This document shows positions 36,747 to 45,813 of a DNA stretch of 64,000 bases, piece by piece. The notes under the pieces are model-generated. The model was not told where the DNA came from and made no database searches. It worked only from the letters and a program-made list of their open reading frames with translations. Source of the stretch: DAOUJH01 sp965248955 (GTDB lineage: Bacteria; Chloroflexota; Dehalococcoidia; Lucifugimonadales; QGNO01); assembly GCA_965248955.1 (NCBI GenBank), contig OZ252212.1, forward strand, positions 372,001-436,000, in the 5' to 3' direction. Numbering within the stretch: position 1 is the stretch's first letter; each line of letters starts with the position of its first letter. The translations under genes were made by a program, and so were the position numbers.

Positions 36747-37561
36747 GCCATAGCCATATAGAAGACCTGGCAGAAGCCTATGCCCTGGGAGCCCTGGAGG
36801 CGGAAGAACGCCGGATGGTGGAGGGGCATCTGGAGACATGCTCCGAATGTACTTCCTTGCTAAGAGAACACCTGGAAGTCGCCGCCGCACTGGCGCTGGC
36901 CGCTCCACCTATGAATCCTCCCCATCATCTACGCAGGCGGATAATGGACCGAATCGTCCCTGAGGAGCACGCCGGCGGCGAACTAGAACCCGCAGCTGCC
37001 GGCAGATCCGGCGGGAGCAGGACACGGTGGGTTATCCCTGTAGCCTCCATAGCCGCCAGTGTGATGATGCTCTTTCTTGGCGGGATTGGTATCTTGGTGC
37101 TCTCTCAGCAAAGCCAGGTGCATGACCTCCAGAGCCAGGTTGGAGAAATGGAGCTGCTGATAGATGGGGAGCGGAGCACCAGCCAGGAACTCAGGGATAG
37201 GCTTAACGAGCAACGTCTAGCTACTTGGATCGCAGCGCTGCCCGGCTTGGAAGCCAAATCGATGGATAGCACAGAGGAGGCGCCGTCAGCCACGGGAATG
37301 CTGCTTGCTGATCCAGGTAAGGACTGGGCGTTCCTTGTAGCACAAGGTCTGGAAGCGAGTTCGGAAAATGAGTCCTACCACGTCTGGCTGGTCAACAGCG
37401 GGACGTTGGTAAACGTTGGAAGATTCAGCGTAGACGAGTCAGGCTATGGCCAGCTGTTCATCAGGCAGTCATTCCAAGACTTCGCCTGGCTGGGCGTAAC
37501 TCGCGAACCCCCGCCTGGTATAGCGGAATCACCGGCCGTGCTGGGCGTAAGCTTGGAATAG
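36743..37561 (+). CDS. Membrane anti-sigma factor (zinc-finger, RskA-like)
   Basis: 272 residues: N-terminal zinc anti-sigma motif (VEGHLETCSECTSLL; His, Cys, Cys), a membrane helix at about 95-119, then an outer domain with a short coiled coil (about 120-150) and a C-terminal RskA-type domain (PGKDWAFLVAQGL, YHVWLVNSGTLVNVGRF, FAWLGVTREP). It would hold the partner sigma factor at the membrane until a signal triggers proteolysis. Signal unknown. Confidence 0.88.
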   Translation: MSHSHIEDLAEAYALGALEAEERRMVEGHLETCSECTSLLREHLEVAAALALAAPPMNPPHHLRRRIMDRIVPEEHAGGELEPAAAGRSGGSRTRWVIPVASIAASVMMLFLGGIGILVLSQQSQVHDLQSQVGEMELLIDGERSTSQELRDRLNEQRLATWIAALPGLEAKSMDSTEEAPSATGMLLADPGKDWAFLVAQGLEASSENESYHVWLVNSGTLVNVGRFSVDESGYGQLFIRQSFQDFAWLGVTREPPPGIAESPAVLGVSLE

Positions 37562-37644
37562 TTCATGCACGCATGCCAAAGTGGAGAACGGAGTCTTTGC
37601 CGCGGCGTGTGCGGTAGAGCAACCTTGAAGCAGCCGGTTGCCGC

Positions 37645-38430
37645 CTAGACCTTTCTGTTCTTGGTTGTATATACGGGGAGTCCATCTACTGCTTCCCAGG
37701 AGTAGTCGCTGAACATGTTGGGCCATTTTGCAATGGCTATTTCAGCAATCCGGGCAAAGACCAATCTTAGCTCTTCTTCGGCCCAAGGCGCCGTCCTCTG
37801 CTCAATGACGTGTCGCAAGGTGCGTATGTTGCAGGACCAGCCAATGTTGGTTGCCAGGCCAATGGGCGCAACCCGCCGAATTGCCGAAGTAATCTCTTTC
37901 TTCTCGTCAAACGAGTTCTTTTCATTGAGGTCGAAGAGCTCGGCAAGCTCAACCTGAAGCTTGCTGAGCTCTTCAAATGTCCTGGCAAAAATGGTCATCG
38001 CCTCTTCCGATTCTCTAATGGACACCGGTGCATACCAGTCCAAGTCTGTCAATCGCACAAAGCGCAAGGACTCCTGCGACATAGCGGTGCCCACTCTGTG
38101 CCGCACTAACTCATGCGTGAAAACCCGGCTGACGTCTGAGAAGAAGAAGTTGGCTACTCCATGCTCCAACACGGAGCCGTCGCCCTTCTCAATGATATTG
38201 GTCAGATAGCTCTTGTTGGTTCTTCTGACGCGGGTCAAGTTAGGATTCAGCTCTGTGCCAAATGAGCGGTAACAGGCGCGGCCGTATACCTCGCTTATAA
38301 GCTCAATATCGGAAGGAGCATCCGACTTCCAATCGGGAACGCCCAAGTGGTCCAAAAGGGCTTGCAACCCTTCCTGATTGACCTTGGACTCGCCTATTAG
38401 GAACACTTTAGGCTCAACGGTATTGCCCAT
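37645..38430 (-). CDS. thyX: Flavin-dependent thymidylate synthase
   Basis: Makes dTMP from dUMP using FAD and methylene-folate. 261 residues with FRVFTHELVRHR-type signature as VFTHELVRHRVGTAMSQES, that is RHR followed by eight residues and Ser rather than the usual seven, then LRFVRL. The uridine-binding Arg/Ser region SAIRRVAPIGLAT and RTLRHVIEQR are present. ATG at 38430 with GGAGG 9 bases upstream. No thyA in the window. Confidence 0.93.
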   Translation of the reverse strand: MGNTVEPKVFLIGESKVNQEGLQALLDHLGVPDWKSDAPSDIELISEVYGRACYRSFGTELNPNLTRVRRTNKSYLTNIIEKGDGSVLEHGVANFFFSDVSRVFTHELVRHRVGTAMSQESLRFVRLTDLDWYAPVSIRESEEAMTIFARTFEELSKLQVELAELFDLNEKNSFDEKKEITSAIRRVAPIGLATNIGWSCNIRTLRHVIEQRTAPWAEEELRLVFARIAEIAIAKWPNMFSDYSWEAVDGLPVYTTKNRKV

Positions 38431-38562
38431 TCAGATAGACCTCCGGTGTGTATACGCTCACTTCAGAAATGGTACCTTAATCTTGGATGATACCCCAACT
38501 CTGGGATGTCCTCTTAGTAAGGACGTTTGGAATCCATCAAGGTACGGCCGGAGGAGAAACAT

Positions 38563-39039
38563 ATGGTCAGCTGTGGCAGGATGACTTCAGCAAACAGGGA
38601 GAGCGCTCTTGCTCTATTGAGGTCCTTTCTCAACGAAGACGAGCATTACCTGGACAGCAGCGCAGCTTACGGTCACAGCGGGGACGCAGCGCTCCATGAC
38701 TCCCTAGACCTTTTCCTGAATCGACCCGAGTTGGGGTTCGTCTGGCTGGCCTACGAGGAAGAAGAGGCCATAGGGGTCTGCGTTGTCAGCTACGCGATAT
38801 CCACGTCCATAGGAGGAGTGGTGGCAAAGCTGGACGACGTGTTCATAGCAAGTCAGAAGCGCAGCGCCGGGGCCGGATCGGAAATGATTAGGCAGCTTAA
38901 AGATGAGCTCCGGTCAAGCGGTATACTGCGCATAGATATCGGTGTACACGTCAGAAACAGTGGAGGACGGCGTTTCTATGAGAGGCTGGGCTTCATGCCA
39001 CTCAATGAGGAGCGAATGGCAACCCTGCTGACAAGCTAG
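38563..39039 (+). CDS. GNAT-family N-acetyltransferase
   Basis: 158 residues. The acetyl-CoA motif A is altered: KLDDVFIASQKRSAGAGSEM, then IDIGVHVRNSGGRRFYERLGF, the typical C-terminal GNAT motif. Substrate unknown. The ATG at 38563 has GGAGGAG 6 bases upstream, better than a TTG 36 bases earlier. Its stop codon shares CTAG with the stop of pdhC on the other strand. Confidence 0.85.
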   Translation: MVSCGRMTSANRESALALLRSFLNEDEHYLDSSAAYGHSGDAALHDSLDLFLNRPELGFVWLAYEEEEAIGVCVVSYAISTSIGGVVAKLDDVFIASQKRSAGAGSEMIRQLKDELRSSGILRIDIGVHVRNSGGRRFYERLGFMPLNEERMATLLTS

Positions 39040-40274
39040 GTTACCAGCAGAAGCGCCGGGGTCTCCAGGAGCCGCTTCATTTCAGCAAGGAACTGAGCAC
39101 TTTCTACCCCGTCAGAAACGCGGTGGTCAATGGAAAGCGTGATCTTCATCATCTGCCGCACTACTACCTGATCGTCGGCTGCCACCACAGGCCGCTTTTT
39201 TACGGCGCTGATCGCCAGTGTCGCAGCTTGGGGGGGCAGTATGATGGCACTGAATTCGTCAATGCCAAACATACCCAGGTTACTGGTGCTGAAGGTGCCG
39301 GTGTACTCTTCCTGGCGCAACCTGCCCTGCCCGGCGCGTTCCGCCAGGTCCTTGCTTGCCATGGCCAGTTCCACAAGGGATTTGTCCTGCGCGTTGACTA
39401 TGGCCGGAACCATCAATCCCTGTTCCGTAGCAATGGCCATGCCCAAGTGAACGTAGGGATACGTCTCCAGGTAGTCGCCTCTGTACGACGCGTTCAGACC
39501 GGAGTGTTTCTTCAAGGACGCAACGGTGGCCTTCATAACCATATCGTTGACTGAAACCCGCCGCGCACCCTCAAGCTCCTGGTTGATCTGGGAACGCAGG
39601 GACATGGCTTCCGTCATGTCTATTTCAATGGTTATGTAGAAGTGGGGCGTGCCGTTCTTGCTCTGAGAGGTGGACCGAGCTATGCCCTGCCTCATGCGGC
39701 TAAGCTCTACTCGCACAGGCTCCCCCACCGGCGTGGCCGGTGCGGCATGCGACGGGAGGGAGGGTGCTTGGCCCGGCTCAAAGTTCATCACATCTTCGCG
39801 GGTGATGCGCCCTCCGGGGCCCGTGCCCTTGACATGGGATAGCTCTATGCCACGTTCCTCCGCCAGCTTCCTAGCTACAGGCGACACTTTGACGCGCTCG
39901 CCGTCAGCGGAGGGTTGTGCTTGGGATGCGGGAGCCGGCGAGACAACTTCAGCGGCAACCTCAGCGGAATGGGCATCGCCGGAGGCCTGGGCCGGCGCCG
40001 GTGCTTCGTCCACAATGAGTCCGCCAATATCCTCATCGGCACTCCCAATGATACCTATGGGATGGCCAACGGGAACGGTTGCGCCTTCGCTGGCCAGTAT
40101 CTTACGCAGAAGGCCGTTAGCCGTGGATTCCATCTCCACTACTGCTTTATCGGTCTCTATCTCAGCGACAGGTTCGCCACGCTTAACTTCGTCACCCTCC
40201 GACTTGATCCAGCGGACCAGGGTGCCTTCCACCATGTCGTACCCCATCTGGGGCATCAATACCTGCGTAGCCAG
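39036..40274 (-). CDS. pdhC: 2-oxoacid dehydrogenase E2 (dihydrolipoyl acyltransferase)
   Basis: Core acyltransferase of a pyruvate-dehydrogenase-type complex. Lipoyl domain with the modified Lys in ETDKAVVEME (about 45-54), Ala/Pro linker (about 85-120), E3-binding domain (SPVARKLAEERGIELSHVKG) and catalytic domain ending with DHRVSDG (His and Asp of the active site). The best start is a CTG at 40274: AGGAGG ends 6 bases before it and the product then begins LATQVLMPQMGYD, the usual E2 opening. TTG (40259) and ATG (40256) lie too far from that site. One lipoyl domain only. Confidence 0.93.
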   Translation of the reverse strand: MATQVLMPQMGYDMVEGTLVRWIKSEGDEVKRGEPVAEIETDKAVVEMESTANGLLRKILASEGATVPVGHPIGIIGSADEDIGGLIVDEAPAPAQASGDAHSAEVAAEVVSPAPASQAQPSADGERVKVSPVARKLAEERGIELSHVKGTGPGGRITREDVMNFEPGQAPSLPSHAAPATPVGEPVRVELSRMRQGIARSTSQSKNGTPHFYITIEIDMTEAMSLRSQINQELEGARRVSVNDMVMKATVASLKKHSGLNASYRGDYLETYPYVHLGMAIATEQGLMVPAIVNAQDKSLVELAMASKDLAERAGQGRLRQEEYTGTFSTSNLGMFGIDEFSAIILPPQAATLAISAVKKRPVVAADDQVVVRQMMKITLSIDHRVSDGVESAQFLAEMKRLLETPALLLVT

Positions 40275-40328
40275 AGTCGACCTCCTCTTCGACCTATATG
40301 ACGGGTCGAAATTGCAATTGTGCTGTTT

Positions 40329-41306
40329 TCAGCTTCCCAGCTCTTCACGAATAGTTTTGATGACGGAATCTTCCCTCGGCGCCACCAGTGGCTCCAGGCT
40401 CATTGAATACGGGGTGGGTACGTCTACACCGCCCAGCCTGGCAACGGGTCCGTCCAGGTAATCAAAAACTTCGCGTTGGACGGCGCTGGCTATCTCCCCA
40501 CCAAAAGCACCCGTTTGCCAGGCCTCTTCCAGCACCAGGGCGCGCCCCGTTTGCTTCACCGACTCAAAGACGGTCTCTTTGTCCCAAGGACGCAGGCAGC
40601 GAAGGTCCACAACCTCTACATCGACGCCCTCTTCCGCCAGTTTCTCGGCAGCACCCAAGGCTACGTTTACCATTCTGGAGTACGCAATGATGGTGAAGTC
40701 CTTTCCCGCGCGCTTAACATCGGCCCCTCCAACGGGGACCTCGTAGTAATCCTCCGGCACCTCTCCCCTTGTACTATACAAGAGTATGTGCTCTATGAAC
40801 ATCACGGGGTCTTGTTCCTTGCGTACCGAGCGGAACAAGCCCAATGCATCGTACGGGGTTGCGGGAATGACCACTTTCAGCCCGGGAACGGAAGCGTACC
40901 AGCCCTCCAGGTTCTGCGAATGTGTGGCGGCAAGCGCCGCTCCGCCGCCGGTAACGGTGCGAATGACGACCGGCACAGTGAACTGGCCGCCGGACATGTA
41001 GCGGATCTTGGCGGCGTGATTCACAATCTGGTCCAGGGCCAGCAGTGAGAAGTTGATTGTCATGATCTCGACTATGGGACGAAGTCCCACCATGGCCGAG
41101 CCGGTGCCGATGCCCACTATTCCCGACTCGGATATGGGAGATTCGACGATTCTGCCGGGACCGAACTCGTCCAGGAAACCGGAGGTCACCGCGTAAGAAC
41201 CGCCGTAAGGGCCGATATCTTCGCCAATGATAAAGGACCTCTCATCTTCCCTCAGGGTCTCCCTGAGAGCCCGCGTCATGGCTTCTCTGTAGCTTATCTC
41301 AGGCAT
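40329..41306 (-). CDS. pdhB: 2-oxoacid dehydrogenase E1 beta subunit
   Basis: Transketolase-like beta subunit, 325 residues, with GEDIGPYGGSYAVTSG, ESPISESGIVGIGTG, HSQNLEGWYASVPGLKVVIP and DLRCLRPWD. Works with E1 alpha to decarboxylate a 2-oxoacid on thiamine diphosphate. Start ATG at 41306, 9 bases behind pdhA. Confidence 0.95.
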   Translation of the reverse strand: MPEISYREAMTRALRETLREDERSFIIGEDIGPYGGSYAVTSGFLDEFGPGRIVESPISESGIVGIGTGSAMVGLRPIVEIMTINFSLLALDQIVNHAAKIRYMSGGQFTVPVVIRTVTGGGAALAATHSQNLEGWYASVPGLKVVIPATPYDALGLFRSVRKEQDPVMFIEHILLYSTRGEVPEDYYEVPVGGADVKRAGKDFTIIAYSRMVNVALGAAEKLAEEGVDVEVVDLRCLRPWDKETVFESVKQTGRALVLEEAWQTGAFGGEIASAVQREVFDYLDGPVARLGGVDVPTPYSMSLEPLVAPREDSVIKTIREELGS

Positions 41307-41315
41307 CTATTTCCT

Positions 41316-42311
41316 CTATGGCAGTTGAGCATAGACGTTGCGGTACAGGTCTTCAGGAGCGGGAAAGGGGCTCTCCTCAGCGAACGCAATGCCCTCTTCC
41401 ACCACCTTCTCCACCTCTCCACTTATGGCATCCAGTTTCTTCTGAGTTGCCATTTTGCTGGACAAAAGCCATTCACTATATTGGGTAATTGGGTCAAGCT
41501 TTCTGTACTCCGCCTCTTCATCCTTGGACCGGTAGAGTACGGGGTCGGCCATGGAGTGTCCACGGAACCGGTAGGTGCGCGCTTCCAAAAAATACGGGCC
41601 GCCGCCGGAACGCACGTGCTGCACGGCTGTCTCCGCGGCCTCTCTAACGGCAAGGACATCCATTCCGTCGACTTGGGCGGAGGCTATGCCGTAGGATTCA
41701 GCCATCTTGTGCAGCTGGGTATTGGACATGGATTGACTCAACGGAATACCCATGCCGTAGAGGTTGTTTTCGCAAATGAATACAACGGGAAGTTTCCATA
41801 GTGCGGACATGTTCAATACTTCGTGGGCCTCACCTTCATTGAGAGCGCCATCCCCAAAGAACGTGGCTACCAACCTGTTGTCGTTCAAGTAGTTGAAAGC
41901 AAACCCCATTCCGGAAGAAAGGGGCAGATGTCCCGCGACAATTGCATAGCCGCCGGCAAAATTCAGCGAAGCATCAAAGAGGTGCATGGAACCACCCATG
42001 CCCTTGGAGCAGCCCGTAGCTTTGCCAAAAAGCTCCGCCATCACCGCATTGGGGGACAAGCCCCTTGCCAGGGCGTGTCCGTGATCCCTGTAATGGGTAG
42101 TGACGTAGTCATCCTTGTCAAGGGCATGAATAGCCCCTACGGCCACCGCCTCTTGTCCAATGTAGAGATGCAAAAAGCCCCTGATCTTACCCAGCATGTA
42201 CTGTTCCGCGGCCCGTTCTTCAAACACTCTGAGCAACGCCATCTGCCTATAGAAGTCAACGAGGGTTGCCTTGTCCAACTGCTCCGCGACCTTGTAGGTA
42301 GTAGTCTTCAT
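41316..42311 (-). CDS. pdhA: 2-oxoacid dehydrogenase E1 alpha subunit
   Basis: 331 residues. The thiamine-diphosphate motif GDGALNEGEAHEVLNMSALW through ENN is intact (about 167-195), with HYRDHGHALARG, GKATGCSKGMGGSMH and the regulatory-type loop TYRFRGHSMADP. The ATG at 42311 gives the expected N-terminus; a longer frame runs into the next gene. The set lacks E1o-like features; pyruvate is the most likely substrate, though acetoin or branched oxoacids cannot be excluded. Confidence 0.94.
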   Translation of the reverse strand: MKTTTYKVAEQLDKATLVDFYRQMALLRVFEERAAEQYMLGKIRGFLHLYIGQEAVAVGAIHALDKDDYVTTHYRDHGHALARGLSPNAVMAELFGKATGCSKGMGGSMHLFDASLNFAGGYAIVAGHLPLSSGMGFAFNYLNDNRLVATFFGDGALNEGEAHEVLNMSALWKLPVVFICENNLYGMGIPLSQSMSNTQLHKMAESYGIASAQVDGMDVLAVREAAETAVQHVRSGGGPYFLEARTYRFRGHSMADPVLYRSKDEEAEYRKLDPITQYSEWLLSSKMATQKKLDAISGEVEKVVEEGIAFAEESPFPAPEDLYRNVYAQLP

Positions 42312-42325
42312 AGCGCCTTTCCCGC

Positions 42326-43726
42326 CTATATGTGAATAGCCTCGCCGTCCGCGGCGAGAGCAGCCTCTTTCAACGTTTCGGAAATGGTGGGGTGCGAATG
42401 GACCAGCCAGCCTATCTCTTTGGTAGTACCTTCCAGGTGATGCCCCAATGACCATTCGGCTAGCATTTCAGTTACATCCGGGCCTATCATGTGAGCGCCT
42501 AGAATTTCGCCATACTTCTTATCGGCCACAACCTTGGTCATGCCCTCGGCATCGCCTATGGCCAGAGCTTTGCCGCTGGCCTGGAAGGGGAACTTGCCGA
42601 CTTTTACATCGTGGCCTTGCTCTTTGGCCTGCCGCTCCGTAAGGCCAAAGCTGGCAACCTGGGGGTGGCAGTACGTAGCCCTGGGCATGAACCGATAGTC
42701 CAGAGGGGGGGAGTCCAAGCCGGCTATCCGTTCAGCCGTCATCACCCCCTGCGCCATTCCTACGTGGGCCAGCAGCATGATACCGGTAACATCGCCTATG
42801 GCATATACGCCTGGAACGTTCGTAGCCATTTCAGAGTTGACCTTGACAAACCCGCGGTCAAGATCAAGGGCTATTTTGCTTGATCCGATCTCTTCTGTAT
42901 TGGCCTGGACCCCGGCTGCAATGAGCACCAGGTCGCATTCCAAGGTGCTTGCTTCCTCTGCCACCTGGATCTCAAGGCTAATCCCCTTCTTCTTCACGTT
43001 AGCCTTGGTCACCTTGGCAGACGTGTGGAAATTGATGCCCTGGCGAGTAAACGACCGCTCCAAGAAACGGCTGATCTCTTCATCTTCATTGGGAAGGAGA
43101 TGGGGCAGCAGCTCCACTATGGTGACTTCCACGCCGTAGGCGTTCCAGAGATAGGCGAACTCCGCGCCGGTGGCGCCTCCACCCACAATGACAACCCTAT
43201 TGGGAAGTTTCCGCAGTTCTAGGGCTTCCCTGCTGGTGATGACCTGTTTTTTGTCGATTTCCAGGCCCGGTATGGAGCGCGCGCGCGCGCCGGTGGCAAT
43301 GATGATGTTGGAAGCGGTGATTTTCCGGCCTTCGGGAGCTATCTCCAGGGTGTTCACATCGGAGAAGGCGGCATTTCCTTTGACATGCTCGACTTTGTTC
43401 TTCCTCAGCAGAGCAGCCACGCCCTTGGTTAAGATGTCCACCACCCGCCTGCTTCTGTCAATGGCTTTCCCAAAGTCGGCTTGGACGTTGTCCACGCTGA
43501 TTCCAAAGGCCTCCGCCCTGCGAAAAAGCTCCAGAACCTCAGCGTTCTTCAAAAGAGCTTTGCTGGGGATGCAACCCCAGTTCAAGCAAACGCCGCCCAG
43601 TGTGTCGTCTCTTTCAATAACAGCAGCCTTAAGACCCAGCTGCCCGGCTCTTATTCCTGCCACATATCCAGCCGGCCCGGAACCTATAATCGCAACATCG
43701 TAATCAGGCACTCGCTGCTCCGCCAC
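42326..43726 (-). CDS. lpdA: Dihydrolipoyl dehydrogenase (E3)
   Basis: Reoxidises lipoamide with NAD+. 466 residues. FAD motif GSGPAGYVAG (15-24), redox disulfide Cys47/Cys52 in GGVCLNWGCIPSKAL, NAD motif GGGATGAEFA, and the C-terminal catalytic HSHPTISE. First gene of lpdA-pdhA-pdhB-pdhC, with a GTG start at 43726 and weak ribosome site. A run of (GC)7 at 43277-43290 codes ARAR. Confidence 0.95.
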   Translation of the reverse strand: MAEQRVPDYDVAIIGSGPAGYVAGIRAGQLGLKAAVIERDDTLGGVCLNWGCIPSKALLKNAEVLELFRRAEAFGISVDNVQADFGKAIDRSRRVVDILTKGVAALLRKNKVEHVKGNAAFSDVNTLEIAPEGRKITASNIIIATGARARSIPGLEIDKKQVITSREALELRKLPNRVVIVGGGATGAEFAYLWNAYGVEVTIVELLPHLLPNEDEEISRFLERSFTRQGINFHTSAKVTKANVKKKGISLEIQVAEEASTLECDLVLIAAGVQANTEEIGSSKIALDLDRGFVKVNSEMATNVPGVYAIGDVTGIMLLAHVGMAQGVMTAERIAGLDSPPLDYRFMPRATYCHPQVASFGLTERQAKEQGHDVKVGKFPFQASGKALAIGDAEGMTKVVADKKYGEILGAHMIGPDVTEMLAEWSLGHHLEGTTKEIGWLVHSHPTISETLKEAALAADGEAIHI

Positions 43727-43949
43727 AAGATTTGCCCATAGTATAAGTTTGTTACTACCCGTAATGTCTATAGCCTAGAGGCCTTGGCTCGGCCATCATA
43801 GAGAATAACTATGGGAGCCAGAGATGTTATCAATGGCTCATAGGCGATTTACAGGATATCAGGTTAATTCTCAGCCCGCTCTGGGTAGACTATCCAAAGT
43901 TTGAGGCAAAATTGGACAGAAATCATGCCCAAATGACTAGCCTAAGCCG

Positions 43950-43981
43950 CCTAAGTCTGGTATAACCTAAGTCTGGTATAA
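43950..43981 (+). promoter_or_regulatory. Tandem 16-bp repeat carrying two extended -10 boxes
   Basis: CCTAAGTCTGGTATAA occurs twice back to back (43950-43965, 43966-43981). Each copy has TGGTATAA, an extended -10 element (TGnTATAA), upstream of the miniprotein gene at 44016. No clear -35 box is visible. Confidence 0.6.
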
Positions 43982-44015
43982 ACTGTGTGAACATTCCTGA
44001 ACAAGGAGGAATCAT

Positions 44016-44156
44016 ATGCAGGGTTATTGCGTTAAGTGCCGAGCATCAAGGGAGATTCAGAACGCACAGGCCATTACGATGAAGAATGGGCGTCCTGCCA
44101 CTCAGGGAGTCTGCCCCACGTGCGGCACCAAGATGTTCAAGATTGGCAAAGCGTAG
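44016..44156 (+). CDS. DUF5679 zinc-ribbon miniprotein
   Basis: 46 residues beginning MQGYCVKCRASREI and ending CPTCGTKMFKIGKA. Two CxxC knuckles (Cys5/Cys8 and Cys33/Cys36) should bind one zinc. The pattern matches DUF5679, small proteins of unknown function. AAGGAGGA at 44003-44010 fixes the start. Monocistronic, between the pdh operon and the transhydrogenase genes. Confidence 0.88.
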   Translation: MQGYCVKCRASREIQNAQAITMKNGRPATQGVCPTCGTKMFKIGKA

Positions 44157-44333
44157 TTTGGCCGATTTATCTTTTATCCTCCAGGTTAGTTTAGAAGCGT
44201 GGGGTATTCCTTCTTAACGCTTATACGCTTACGTGGATATTGGCCCAGGGCGGCTTAATCTGGCGTTTCAGGCTAGGTTGCCCTGGGCTATTCTGTTGGA
44301 TGGGTTAGTACAACCCTATCAAGCTTGTTTCTC

Positions 44334-45527
44334 ATGATTGTTGGAGTGCCTACAGAGACGTACCCTACTGAACGCCGCGTGGCTCTTGTGCCTGCGGTGG
44401 TGCCCATGCTTTCTCGCATTCAGGTGGACACCGTTGTTCAAGCAGGCGCGGGCAAGGAAGCAGGCCTCCCAGACCAACTATACACGGAACAAAACGCGCA
44501 GATTGCCCAGAGCCGTAAAGAGGTATTTGATTCCGCCGACGTTGTACTGCTAGTGCGCGGCCCCGGCGCCAACGCTGAAGCTGGGAAAGACGATTTAGCG
44601 CTACTGAAACCAGGGCAGGTCCTCATTGCGTTGCTGGACCCTCTCAATGCTCTTGAATCAACGCGAGAGTTAGCCGAAACGGGTGTTACCGCTTTCGCAC
44701 TGGAGATGGTGCCAAGAATCAGCCGCGCCCAATCCATGGATGCCCTAACCTCCCAAGCTACCATCGTTGGCTACAAAGCGGTTCTTATGGCGGCTGAGGC
44801 GCTGACCAAGATCTTCCCCATGATGATGACGGCCGCGGGTACCATTACACCCGCCAGGGTCTTTGTAGTTGGGGCCGGTGTAGCCGGGTTGCAAGCCATT
44901 GCAACCGCCCACCGTCTAGGAGCGGTGGTCCAAGGTTACGATGTTCGACCCGCCGTAAAGGATCAAGTGGAAAGCTTGGGCGCAAAATTCGTGCAGATTG
45001 AACTGGAGACGGAAGGAGCGGAGGCTACGGGAGGATATGCCCAGGCTATGGGAGAAGAATTCTACAAACACCAGCGCGAGTTACTGGCAAACGTGGTGGC
45101 CGATAGCGACGTTGTCATTACCACTGCCGCCGTTCCTGGAAGGAAGGCGCCTATCTTGATAACGGAAGAGATGGTCAAAGCCATGAGCCCGGGCTCCGTG
45201 ATTGTAGACTTGGCCGCTGAAGGCGGAGGCAATTGCGAACTGACACGGCCATCTGAAACAATAGAAGAGTTCAGCGTCACAATCATGGGTCCAACAAACC
45301 TGGCATCCTCCGTTCCATTGCACGCCAGCCAGATGTACGCCAGGAACCAGCTTTCCTTCCTCCGCAATATAGTCAAGGATGGCGAGCTGAATCTGGATAT
45401 GTCCGACCAGATCACAAGAGAAAGCTTGCTCACCCATAACGGAGAGGTGATGAACAATCGTGTGCGGGAAATGCTGGGCATGCCTCCACTCGATGAAGGA
45501 GCAATGAAGGAAGGGAGCGACTCCTAA
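44334..45527 (+). CDS. pntAA: NAD(P) transhydrogenase subunit alpha part 1
   Basis: NAD(H)-binding soluble domain I of the proton-translocating transhydrogenase. 397 residues with GVPTETYPTERRVALVP, the GAGVAGLQAIATAHRLGAVV dinucleotide fold (about 180-200), YDVRP and AAVPGRKAPILITEEMV. The ATG at 44334 fits the family start; a TTG 9 bases before is the other choice; no good ribosome site for either. Three-gene layout as in Rhodospirillum. Confidence 0.94.
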   Translation: MIVGVPTETYPTERRVALVPAVVPMLSRIQVDTVVQAGAGKEAGLPDQLYTEQNAQIAQSRKEVFDSADVVLLVRGPGANAEAGKDDLALLKPGQVLIALLDPLNALESTRELAETGVTAFALEMVPRISRAQSMDALTSQATIVGYKAVLMAAEALTKIFPMMMTAAGTITPARVFVVGAGVAGLQAIATAHRLGAVVQGYDVRPAVKDQVESLGAKFVQIELETEGAEATGGYAQAMGEEFYKHQRELLANVVADSDVVITTAAVPGRKAPILITEEMVKAMSPGSVIVDLAAEGGGNCELTRPSETIEEFSVTIMGPTNLASSVPLHASQMYARNQLSFLRNIVKDGELNLDMSDQITRESLLTHNGEVMNNRVREMLGMPPLDEGAMKEGSDS

Positions 45528-45528
45528 C

Positions 45529-45813
45529 ATGGAGATGTTCGTAGCGGCGCTGACCATATTTGTGCTGGCAGTCTTTGTGGGGTTTGAAGTCATCACCAAG
45601 GTGCCGCCCCTGCTGCACACACCGCTCATGTCGGGCGCAAACGCCATTTCGGGCGTTACTCTGATTGGAGCGGTGGTGGCCGCGGGCGTGGAAGAGCCGG
45701 CGATCGCCAGTATCCTGGGTGTCATAGCCGTAGCACTAGCCACGGTAAACGTAGTCGGTGGGTTCATGGTAACCCATCGCATGCTTCAGATGTTCCGCAG
45801 GAAAGACCAATGA
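45529..45813 (+). CDS. pntAB: NAD(P) transhydrogenase subunit alpha part 2
   Basis: 94-residue membrane segment with three or four helices (FVAALTIFVLAVFVGFEVIT, TPLMSGANAISGVTLIGA), corresponding to the membrane end of PntA. Starts one base after pntAA and overlaps pntB by ATGA. Confidence 0.93.
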   Translation: MEMFVAALTIFVLAVFVGFEVITKVPPLLHTPLMSGANAISGVTLIGAVVAAGVEEPAIASILGVIAVALATVNVVGGFMVTHRMLQMFRRKDQ

